Below are positions 56,057 to 63,320 of a stretch of 64,000 nucleotides of DNA, piece after piece. Positions within the stretch are counted from its first letter, which is position 1. Each line of letters opens with the position of its first letter. Below the pieces are notes generated by a model. That model saw only the letters and a program-made list of their open reading frames with translations, was not told the origin of the DNA and did no database searches. This DNA comes from Oscillibacter valericigenes (GTDB lineage: Bacteria > Bacillota > Clostridia > Oscillospirales > Oscillospiraceae), in contig NZ_JACSNX010000001.1 in NCBI RefSeq assembly GCF_016902445.1, forward strand, positions 248,001 to 312,000, read 5' to 3'. A program made the translations under genes and the position numbers.

Positions 56057-58270
56057 TCAACTCGCTGGCCTTTGCTGCTCACGGTCATAGTAGACTGTGA
56101 TGCGGTCGGCAAGCGCGGTATTTCGTTTATCCACATCGTGCTTGTGGATGGCCATGTAGATGGCCTGCCGCTGCCCGATGAGGATCACCTTCGACTTGGC
56201 TCTGGAGATAGCTGTATAAAGCAGGTTCCTCCGAAGCATGATGTAATGTTCCTTCAGGATGGGGATCAGGACAACAGGAAATTCTGCGCCTTGGCTCTTA
56301 TGGATGCTGATGCAGTAAGAGAGGTCAACATCCTCCAGCATATCAGCCGAGTAGTTCAGCACTCTACCGTCCAGCAAAGTGATCTCGATGACAGGATCAT
56401 TCGTCCCATCACCCGTTATCGCAGTGATCACACCAACTTCACCATTTGCCACTTCTTCCTGGTTCCTGGTCTGGATGACTCGATCTCCAACGCGATAGGT
56501 CATCCCGCCGCACTTGATTTCGGCTCTGCCGGCTCTGGGCGGATTGACCAGGTCTCGGATCTCGCTGTTCAGGCGGTTGGCACATACAGTCCCCTTTTTC
56601 CTCTGTGGGGAGAGGATCTGCACATTTCCAATGCCGTTTTGGGAAACCTCCTGCACATAGTACTTCAGGATCAGACTAAGGGCTTCATCGCTGGTCTTCA
56701 CATCACAGAAAATGAAGTCGTCGCCATAAAGCAAGTGCGTGTCGTTGTGATTGACCGCATGTGCATTCAGCGCGATCCGGCTATTGGATGCCTGCCGGAA
56801 TACGATGTCCAGCACCGCCGTCGGGATCATCTGGCTGCGGATCATCTCTCTGAGCACATTGCCAGGCCCCACCGATGGCAACTGGTCCGGGTCACCGACC
56901 AAGATCAGCTGAGCGCCCGGCTTGAGCCTCTGAAACAGCGCGTATGCGAGCCGCATATCCACCATAGAACATTCATCGACGATGACCAGATCTGCCGTGA
57001 GGAGCTCGTACTCCTGCGCGGCAAGGTCGGCATCATACATGATCCCCATGGCCGAGTGCAGCGTCGAGGCCGGGTATCCCGTCTGCTCGTGCATTCGTCG
57101 GCTGGCTTTGCCGGTCGGTGCAGCCAGAAGGATCTCATTGTCGGGCATCACTCGATGGTAGATGTCCAGGATCACCCGCAGCGTAGTGGTCTTGCCAACG
57201 CCGGGGCCGCCTGTGATGATGGAAATTGAATGGGTCAGGCAAAGCTCCACGGCAGTGCGCTGTGAAGGGGCGAGTTGCTGATGAAGCGCCTTCTCTGATG
57301 CTTTGATTTCAGCCATGATATTGGGGATCTCTATGGGCCGCTCCTGTAAGAGGAGGGAAACGACCCTCTTGGCTACCTGGACTTCGCATTGGCGCTCGAA
57401 GAACTTATAGACGCGCCCTTTTTCGTTGTATATGAGCTTGTCCATATGAGCCTTCACGACAGCTGCATGGATATCTGACACACTTACTACTTCCCGCTGA
57501 CAGTCTCTGTTCAGCAGGTCATAGCACTTGCTTTCCAATTCCTCCACTGGGAGGAACAGGTGTCCGGCTCCCATCGCCTCGTCTAAAAGATAAAGCATGG
57601 CGCCGACATACCGTAGCGGATGCCGTAAACTCACCCGGGTCTTTCGGGCAATCTCATCGACAGTCAGGAATCCGAAGCCTTTGATTTTACAGAGCTGGAA
57701 CGGGTCGGTCTTAACGATGCGGAGACTGTCATCTCCAAAAGTCTCTTGGATCTTGTGGATCTTCTTGAGGGAAACCCCAAACGGGCTCAAATACTCTGTG
57801 ATCTCACGGAGCGTTCGAGTCTGCTCATAGGATCTCATGATCGTTGCCAGCTTCGCTTTTGCAATGCCCTTTACCTCCAAAAGCCGCTCCGGCTCATTCT
57901 CCAAGACGTCTATGGTCTGTGTTCCGAATTTAGCCACGATCGCCTTCGCTGTCTCCGGCCCTATCCCCTTGATGAGGCCGGAACAGAGGTAGGCCAGTAT
58001 GCTTTTGACCGTTCTGGGCGCAACTTCCCGGCAAGAGCTGACATGAAGCTGGAGGCCGTATTTCGAATTCTCCCATTTGCCATCCAGCTCCACATCCACA
58101 GCGTCCGTGTCCGGCATCCCGTAGCCGACCGCCGTAAAGGTGTACCAAGACTTACCGAGCCGGCTGAAATGCCTGGCACTCTCCGGGGTATCCGGGTCTT
58201 GCGTATGATAAGAAAAAACGCTGAAGCCATCCGTCCCTTTGAATCTTACTCGGTCCAATTTACATCGCAT
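56057..58270 (-). CDS. recD2: RecD2-like superfamily 1 helicase
   Basis: 737 aa from the ATG at 58270, which overlaps the upstream stop; longer frames run back through that gene. N-terminal OB-like part, helix-hairpin-helix region (LIKGIGPETAKAIVAKFGTQTIDVLENEPERLLEVKGI, about 95-135), then the helicase core: Walker A GGPGVGKTT (about 353), APTGKASRRM, DECSMVD (Walker B), GDPDQLPSVGPG, and the C-terminal motifs ISIHKSQGAEFPVV and YTAISRAK. RecD2 unwinds DNA 5' to 3' without RecBC. On mobile elements it helps recombination or transfer DNA processing. All motifs look intact. Confidence 0.9.
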   Translation of the reverse strand: MRCKLDRVRFKGTDGFSVFSYHTQDPDTPESARHFSRLGKSWYTFTAVGYGMPDTDAVDVELDGKWENSKYGLQLHVSSCREVAPRTVKSILAYLCSGLIKGIGPETAKAIVAKFGTQTIDVLENEPERLLEVKGIAKAKLATIMRSYEQTRTLREITEYLSPFGVSLKKIHKIQETFGDDSLRIVKTDPFQLCKIKGFGFLTVDEIARKTRVSLRHPLRYVGAMLYLLDEAMGAGHLFLPVEELESKCYDLLNRDCQREVVSVSDIHAAVVKAHMDKLIYNEKGRVYKFFERQCEVQVAKRVVSLLLQERPIEIPNIMAEIKASEKALHQQLAPSQRTAVELCLTHSISIITGGPGVGKTTTLRVILDIYHRVMPDNEILLAAPTGKASRRMHEQTGYPASTLHSAMGIMYDADLAAQEYELLTADLVIVDECSMVDMRLAYALFQRLKPGAQLILVGDPDQLPSVGPGNVLREMIRSQMIPTAVLDIVFRQASNSRIALNAHAVNHNDTHLLYGDDFIFCDVKTSDEALSLILKYYVQEVSQNGIGNVQILSPQRKKGTVCANRLNSEIRDLVNPPRAGRAEIKCGGMTYRVGDRVIQTRNQEEVANGEVGVITAITGDGTNDPVIEITLLDGRVLNYSADMLEDVDLSYCISIHKSQGAEFPVVLIPILKEHYIMLRRNLLYTAISRAKSKVILIGQRQAIYMAIHKHDVDKRNTALADRITVYYDREQQRPAS

Positions 58271-58604
58271 CTTCAAGCCTCCCGGCCCCATTGCGGTAAT
58301 AGATAGGGATACCCAACCGCTCCGCCGCAGTGATCTCACCGCGCATGCCACTGGATATGCGAGATCCATACACGACCAGTCTGGAACACATCGCCAGCAA
58401 TTTCTGGCCGAAGTCCAGCGCCAGAGCGCGTTCTTCAGGGACCTCGTCATCAAGTAAGTACGGGAGATATGCGTGGGGAGCAACAGCTCGATCTCCAAAC
58501 TCCTTCTCCGCATAGGTCATGTAGGTCACTGCCTTCGCCGCATTCGCCAGGATGCCTGCCCTGGTAGGAGCAGACAGAGGCGAGCAGACATAGGTAAGAG
58601 ACAT
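58260..58604 (-). CDS. DUF4406/DUF7768-like (nucleoside deoxyribosyltransferase fold) protein
   Basis: 114 aa, GGAGG before the ATG at 58604. The pattern MSLTYVCSPLSAPT, NAAKAVTYMTYAEKEFGDRAVAPHAYLPYLLDDEVPEERALALDFGQKLLAMC, VVYGSRISSGMRGEITAAERLGIPI matches small phage and ICE proteins with the nucleoside 2-deoxyribosyltransferase-like fold. The catalytic role in this subgroup is unproven. It overlaps the helicase gene by 11 nt. Confidence 0.8.
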   Translation of the reverse strand: MSLTYVCSPLSAPTRAGILANAAKAVTYMTYAEKEFGDRAVAPHAYLPYLLDDEVPEERALALDFGQKLLAMCSRLVVYGSRISSGMRGEITAAERLGIPIYYRNGAGRLEDAM

Positions 58605-58620
58605 CTGAATCACCTCCAAT

Positions 58621-59658
58621 TCATTTGACTTCCTTCGAGATTTTGAATACCCGTTTCTCCGTGGTATCCACAAAGTCGTGGTAGATGTCCGGGTGCTGGG
58701 CACGCAGCAGTTCCAGCTGTGCTTTCGTCATCTCCTCCTGGTATTGCGGATTGTAGGAAATTTGGTAAGAAGCCATCGGCGTCTCACATACCGCATTGCA
58801 GGCTGCGCCCATCAAGTCAAGGATCGGAGCGTAGGCGACCTTGATCTGCTTATCCAGCTGTCGTGCCCTGCGCTCCAAGCTGCTCTTTTCCTCCCGCAGC
58901 TCTATGATCCGATCCAGCTGCTGGGCGTATTCCTCCCCGACAGCAACTTCCGGGATGGATTTATCTGCGGGTCCGTGGTAGCGGCGGATCACGTCAAGCA
59001 CCACATCAGGCTTCCCGACCAAAGGCGGCTCCTGGCGGCGGCAGACATACTGTGTCCAGAACTCCTCCAGAAGGGAGATCGTATTCTCCTCTTCATCCAG
59101 ATCCCGCTCAATCTTCTGCCAGACGAAGTCATCCTCATTATTGGAGAACAAGCAGGCGATATAGGCGGTGTTGATGTTCATGACACTCATGTAGTGCCGC
59201 ACCTGAAGTTCGTAGTGGCGTGGCACACACCCATTGGCCCACAGACATTGGGCGCTGAAGTGCGCTGTCTTACACTCAAGAATGGCCTTCTCGCCATTGG
59301 GGAGCGTCACGAAGCGATCCACGTCAGCGAGCATGAATGGGAACAGTGGATGCTGATACATGGTCTGATCCCGATATACCGTGAGCCCAGTTTGCTTGGA
59401 AAACACCTGCGCTACGATGTCTTCCAGCAGATGCCCGATCGCAAAGGTGATCGACTTATCCGCAGGCGCAATGACCGGCTCCACACCGATCTTGTCGTAG
59501 TACAACTCGCGTGCGGTCCGATAAGGAGATAAATTGAGGGCGGCAGCTACATCGCTGCCGCCAATCCCCTTCTTCCGCCACGCAAGCCACTCGTCCTCGG
59601 TCAGAGTTGCGGTATCGACCAAAGCCTTCGGCTGGTAGTTCAAGTCCAGGGACATCAT
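58621..59658 (-). CDS. YqaJ-type (lambda exonuclease-like) recombinase
   Basis: 345 aa; two ATGs in a row overlap the upstream stop, and the second (59655) has the better distance to GGAGG. The YqaJ domain shows IGGSDVAAALNLSPYRT (about 32-48), then MLADVDRFV and GEKAILECKTA, which carry the catalytic Asp and Glu-x-Lys of the lambda-exonuclease fold. A coiled stretch follows (IELREEKSSLERRARQLDKQI). It would degrade one DNA strand to leave a 3' tail for the annealing protein at 55211. Such pairs drive recombination of phages and ICEs. Confidence 0.92.
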   Translation of the reverse strand: MMSLDLNYQPKALVDTATLTEDEWLAWRKKGIGGSDVAAALNLSPYRTARELYYDKIGVEPVIAPADKSITFAIGHLLEDIVAQVFSKQTGLTVYRDQTMYQHPLFPFMLADVDRFVTLPNGEKAILECKTAHFSAQCLWANGCVPRHYELQVRHYMSVMNINTAYIACLFSNNEDDFVWQKIERDLDEEENTISLLEEFWTQYVCRRQEPPLVGKPDVVLDVIRRYHGPADKSIPEVAVGEEYAQQLDRIIELREEKSSLERRARQLDKQIKVAYAPILDLMGAACNAVCETPMASYQISYNPQYQEEMTKAQLELLRAQHPDIYHDFVDTTEKRVFKISKEVK

Positions 59659-60200
59659 TGATCCTCCTTTGCCATTTCAAAGTTTGAACCGCTGCATTCG
59701 CAACAGACCAGGTCATCCAGTTCTTCAAACGAAGCGATGGCCTGGGTGTTCCCGCAATCCTTACAGACTGCGGTTTTCAGATCACTGGATTCCGAGCCAA
59801 ACTCACCGGTCCGGAAACACCAAATATACTCCTCAAACCACATTCCTTCTTCCTTGGTGTGGATAGAGACATCGACTTGGTCTTCCAAGCAGGCATCCTG
59901 GAGCGTAATGCAGGTATCCGGCCAATGCTCAGGGTAGCCGCTCTCAACGCAGGTGCTCGCAGACCACGCATAGTCGGGGTAGATTCGGAACTCGCGCTCC
60001 TCGTCTTGCGGTACCCCTCTGAATGCTTCCTCGATCTCCGCCTTGATCTCCTCCCGATCCACATGGAGAAAACTGCGGGCGAAATACTTCACCCCGTCGA
60101 TCGTTTTGGACTCATCCGGGAAGATGTAGCGCTTCACAAAGGAAAGGATCGCGGTCTTTGTTCCAGTAATGTCAGTGTGTCCATACGCCCAATTCGGCAT
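59655..60200 (-). CDS. YubB/DUF1281-like hypothetical protein
   Basis: 181 aa, GGAGG before the ATG. Begins MPNWAYGHTDITGTKTAILSFVKRYI, close to the MPNW start of plasmid YubB-type proteins, with a ferredoxin-like domain (FRIYPDYAWSASTCVESGYPEHWPDTCITLQDACLEDQVDVSIHTKEEGMWFEEYIW). The C-terminus has a zinc-ribbon-like pair CKDCG and CCECSG. Overlaps the YqaJ gene by 4 nt. Function unknown; carried by conjugative elements. Confidence 0.68.
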   Translation of the reverse strand: MPNWAYGHTDITGTKTAILSFVKRYIFPDESKTIDGVKYFARSFLHVDREEIKAEIEEAFRGVPQDEEREFRIYPDYAWSASTCVESGYPEHWPDTCITLQDACLEDQVDVSIHTKEEGMWFEEYIWCFRTGEFGSESSDLKTAVCKDCGNTQAIASFEELDDLVCCECSGSNFEMAKEDQ

Positions 60201-60278
60201 TTTTAGCCCTCCTCATTTCAATCATTGTTTGGCGCGATCAATTCTGCGGCTCATTTCTGAGCGGAAGATCCCACCTTT

Positions 60279-61262
60279 TCAGACTTCTGTTGCAATACCG
60301 GCGTCACTGCTTTGCTGCTGCTTGATCGCATCAATCAGCTGGTATAAGCAGTTGAACACCTTTTCGGACCCCTTAGATCTGCTGCCAGATGCCTGCAGGT
60401 AGGAAACCCGGATTTTATTTGCCTCCATAATCGTTACCCTTGTTAGGTTGTTATTGATCCAGCCCAAGGTCCGAATCGGAACTGCAATGTTGTACTTATC
60501 CAGGAGGAAGCTGATCAAATGGGTCCACCTGCTTCCTTGGCCACTCTGATAGACTTCGATCTTGGCATTGTCGATCATGCCTCCGTCTATCAGTTTTTGC
60601 TCTGCATCCGCAACGGCATTTTCCAGTAGCCGGTTGACTTCCATGCCCCGTTCATCACGTTCCTTCTGGGCGGCGGCAATACGCTCCTGCCTGCTCCGCT
60701 CATAGTGGTCTCGATAGACGGCAAAGAGAGATGCACACTGGTCAAGTTCCTGGAGAACAAGTGCTCCGATGTAATTCGGAGCTGACTCGCCGCCAGTCGC
60801 TTTAGCCTTTTGATATTGCTTGACTTTTTCGTCCAGCCAGGTGCTGATGTAATCTGCCTGGCATTCCGGCTTAGCTCCCATGCGCTCGATTTCATCCATT
60901 TCCTTAGAATAGAGCTCGTGAAGTGTAGGACCAGAGCCTGTGCGTGCCTGATTCATCTGCTCTTCACGTGCTTTCAAACTCCCATAGAGTTTTTGATATG
61001 CAGGCTTTTTCCCGGAGCTATGGATGAGATCATACTCAGACTGTCCTAAGGGGACAAGATACCCATTGAGTTCAATGTGGAGCCAATAGGTGTCATTTTC
61101 TGCATGCGGATAGGTGACATCCGGCTTCCCGGCAGATCTCCATAAGCTGTAGGCCTCCTTACCGTTGGAGACCTCATGGCAGAATACAGCCCGCATTTTG
61201 GTACCTTTCGCATTGAAGCGATAGCCGCGAAACAGGGGCTTCATCAATTTCGACTCACTCAT
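60279..61262 (-). CDS. Hypothetical protein
   Basis: 327 aa; GGAGG 9 nt before the ATG. The first 85 residues are a compact domain (FRGYRFNAKGTKMRAVFCHEVSNG, YWLHIELNGYLVPLGQSEYDLI), followed by about 130 charged helical residues (YKSLKAREEQMNQ-like, YQKAKATGG, YERSRQERIAAAQKERDERGMEVNRLLENAVADAEQKLIDGG) and a basic end. Not recognised. The 'yrwd-like' first domain may bind DNA or RNA. It belongs to the long minus-strand operon of the element. Confidence 0.6.
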   Translation of the reverse strand: MSESKLMKPLFRGYRFNAKGTKMRAVFCHEVSNGKEAYSLWRSAGKPDVTYPHAENDTYWLHIELNGYLVPLGQSEYDLIHSSGKKPAYQKLYGSLKAREEQMNQARTGSGPTLHELYSKEMDEIERMGAKPECQADYISTWLDEKVKQYQKAKATGGESAPNYIGALVLQELDQCASLFAVYRDHYERSRQERIAAAQKERDERGMEVNRLLENAVADAEQKLIDGGMIDNAKIEVYQSGQGSRWTHLISFLLDKYNIAVPIRTLGWINNNLTRVTIMEANKIRVSYLQASGSRSKGSEKVFNCLYQLIDAIKQQQSSDAGIATEV

Positions 61263-61277
61263 TTCATTCAGCCTCCA

Positions 61278-61529
61278 TTAAAATCCAAGATCGTCATTTG
61301 CCTCAGACGATCCATTGGCATCTCTTTGCACATTTTCAGGCGCACTTTCACATGCAGAGTTGAGCTCATACACGGTTTCATCGATTTCCACGGAATCGTC
61401 CAGATAACTGCCTTCAGGTAGTGGAGACTCAGGCCCAAGCGCATACTCGATCGCCTCTTGCAGTGAGTCTGCCTCCACATCGAGGCGTCCGTACATTTGC
61501 CAAATCATAGGGATTCTAAACCAGGTCAT
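61278..61529 (-). CDS. Small hypothetical protein
   Basis: 83 aa, GAGGAGG before the ATG at 61529. The start MTWFRIPMIWQMYGRLDVEADSLQEAIEYALGPES resembles small plasmid proteins that share the 'xFxIPVxWxxYGxxxVEAxSLEEAIExa' pattern, often single-domain and of unknown role. Its stop lies 15 nt before the next gene. Overlaps the upstream gene by 4 nt (61526-61529). Confidence 0.65.
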   Translation of the reverse strand: MTWFRIPMIWQMYGRLDVEADSLQEAIEYALGPESPLPEGSYLDDSVEIDETVYELNSACESAPENVQRDANGSSEANDDLGF

Positions 61530-61801
61530 AGATTGTCCTCCTCTTCGGTCAAATTCTGATGTTCCACGACATTCGTTGGCTCATCGGTCAAGCCGTCGCC
61601 GTAGACACAGGTTTGGATCACCTGCTTTGTGGACTCATACTCGACGCAGGTCAGGAGTATCGTGTCATTGCTATCGGCAGGAATCAGATCGATGTAGACG
61701 CCAGGAAAATTCTCGGGAACATCGTCCTCCTGCTTTGCATAGACTTTCAGCTTACCAAGAGGTGTGTTCACCTCGAAGCTTCTCTCCATTTCCATGACCA
61801 T
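61526..61801 (-). CDS. Small hypothetical protein
   Basis: 91 aa from the ATG at 61801, which overlaps the upstream stop as TGATG; two GTG codons just before could add two residues. Beta-rich (FEVNTPLGKLKVYAKQEDDVPENFPGVYIDLIPADSNDTILLTCVEYESTKQVIQTCVYGDG). The pattern 'TPLGKLxVxxKxxxDYPGVYIDL' recurs in element-borne proteins of unknown function. Confidence 0.65.
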   Translation of the reverse strand: MVMEMERSFEVNTPLGKLKVYAKQEDDVPENFPGVYIDLIPADSNDTILLTCVEYESTKQVIQTCVYGDGLTDEPTNVVEHQNLTEEEDNL

Positions 61802-62955
61802 CACCACTTGAAGTCGCCAGGCCGATCAAATTCGTGCCAATTGATGTGCAGGGCACGAGCGATGATCTCCTCCAGCTGTGCGATCCTGGTGCCGCTGGCA
61901 CCTTCACACTGTGCTTCGAAAATCACATCAGACATGGCCAGATACAGGTGGTATGCCGTACACGGATCGTTACCATTCTGGGCGGAGAACAGGTCTGCCA
62001 CCTCATAGCTGATCCGTTTCGGAGCTCCGATCCGCTTCAGCACGCCAAGCAGCGTCGTATAGGGGTACCGGATATCGATCTCCAGCAGTTTCTGCTGGCT
62101 CTCGATGGACTCCTTGAACTTGGCGTATAAGCAGTCCATCCCAGTCTTGAATGCCTCCAAGTCGGCGCCACACTTGTGTTCCAGCTTCAGAGGATCGCCG
62201 AGGGGAATGATGCGGTCGCTGCCTCCAGTCAGAAGGATCGGATAGAGGTTTGCTCCGCTGACTCCCACATCGGAGGTTGTGAATCGAAGGCCAGGGCGCA
62301 TGGAATGGGCATTGCGGATGCCTTTTGCCGCAACCGCAGCATGGTAGGTATCCAGCAGTTCGTTGGTCTGCCCGTCCAGCGTCCAAATCGCCGTGACGAT
62401 CGAGTGGTCAAAATTCGCCGCTAGGAAGTGGTTGCCGGGGAAGTCCCTATCCAGGACAGTCCTAACACACTGGACCAGGGGCAAAATCTCCAGCACAGCA
62501 TAGTCCTTCGGGTCGCCGCCATGGACAGCAGATACCTTCTCATCCGCTACCTTGATGAGGCTTTCTCCCGCCGCGACATCCATGCAGTAGTTCAAGATCC
62601 TGGTGAACACCTTCTTCGAGACTTTGTTCAGCGCATGGCCGGAGATCCGGGCACGCTCCAGGATTGTCTTGATCGCGCAGGATCGGACGGGATAGGTCTC
62701 CCCATTGACTTTCAGGAGCAGATTGGTGTTTTCCATGGTGTCTGCGATGATCTCCGCCCTTCCCTCATGCTCGTACAGCTTGAGATAGAGATCCCCCATC
62801 GGAGTATCCTTCTCAAGCGACTCGAACACGATGCTTCTGGAGGGCGTCACCATCCACCGGCTGTTGTCCTGGCGTTCCTTCAAGAAATCCAAAAACTCGC
62901 TTGGATCACTGAAGGAGCAACTGTAGTTGTCCGCGTAGATGTTTCTTTCCGTCAT
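61801..62955 (-). CDS. DUF932-like phage/plasmid protein
   Basis: 384 aa. The central part (FLAANFDHSIVTAIWTLDGQTNELLDTYHAAVAAKGIRNAHSMRPGLRFTTSDVGVSGANLYPILLTGG) is arranged like DUF932/TIGR03299 proteins of phages and plasmids, where an RPGxRFxTSDVG segment is conserved. The N-terminus has LKVNGETYPVRSCAIKTILERARISGHAL. Function unknown. It is the first gene of the long minus-strand operon 62955-52959 and follows a leader with a terminator-like hairpin. Family call is moderate. Confidence 0.6.
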   Translation of the reverse strand: MTERNIYADNYSCSFSDPSEFLDFLKERQDNSRWMVTPSRSIVFESLEKDTPMGDLYLKLYEHEGRAEIIADTMENTNLLLKVNGETYPVRSCAIKTILERARISGHALNKVSKKVFTRILNYCMDVAAGESLIKVADEKVSAVHGGDPKDYAVLEILPLVQCVRTVLDRDFPGNHFLAANFDHSIVTAIWTLDGQTNELLDTYHAAVAAKGIRNAHSMRPGLRFTTSDVGVSGANLYPILLTGGSDRIIPLGDPLKLEHKCGADLEAFKTGMDCLYAKFKESIESQQKLLEIDIRYPYTTLLGVLKRIGAPKRISYEVADLFSAQNGNDPCTAYHLYLAMSDVIFEAQCEGASGTRIAQLEEIIARALHINWHEFDRPGDFKW

Positions 62956-63010
62956 TGGTTTTACCGCCTTTCAAAATGATTTCTCAAACCCGCCGGAGCG
63001 GTATTTGGAC

Positions 63011-63053
63011 AAAAAAAGAGCACTTCGATTTGTGGTGTCACAAATCAAAGCGC
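63011..63053 (-). terminator. Leader terminator (attenuator) upstream of the long minus-strand operon
   Basis: On the minus strand GCGCTTTGATTTGTG pairs with CACAAATCGAAGTGC over 15 bp (two G-U pairs) around ACAC and is followed by CTCTTTTTTT. The two imperfect positions are G-U only on this strand, so the RNA structure belongs to the minus-strand transcript. It lies 56 nt before the ATG at 62955. A second small stem GGTGGC/GCCACC is at 63062-63085. Confidence 0.75.
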
Positions 63054-63170
63054 AAATAGTTGGTGGCTGCTATCTTCCGGCCACCTATTCAGTCCATGAG
63101 CATATCCGCTCACGCCTCACTGCTTACTCAGATCCCCATCGGGAGAAGATTATCTAATAAGTACACGGCA

Positions 63171-63199
63171 ATCTTAGCATGAGGCGAGTAAGGCGGCAA
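63171..63199 (-). promoter_or_regulatory. Possible promoter of the long minus-strand operon
   Basis: Minus strand: TTGCCG (63199-63194), 17-nt spacer, TAAGAT (63176-63171). Would give a leader of about 210 nt containing the terminator at 63011-63053. Confidence 0.4.
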
Positions 63200-63253
63200 G
63201 CATACCGAAAAGTACTACAATTACTTTATTGTGATTTATTTCCAATTTCTCTC

Positions 63254-63308
63254 TTGACATTACGTCCAACTGGACGTATTATATGCGTATCACGTCCAGC
63301 TGGACGTA
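63254..63308 (+). promoter_or_regulatory. Promoter with twin palindromic operators before the XRE gene
   Basis: -35 TTGACA (63254-63259), 17-nt spacer, -10 TATTAT (63277-63282). Operator 1, TACGTCCAACTGGACGTA (63261-63278), fills the spacer; operator 2, CACGTCCAGCTGGACGTA (63291-63308), lies between the -10 and the AAGGAGG site. The centres are 30 bp apart, about three helical turns. The layout is that of an autorepressed gene. Confidence 0.85.
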
Positions 63309-63320
63309 AGGAGGTTTACA

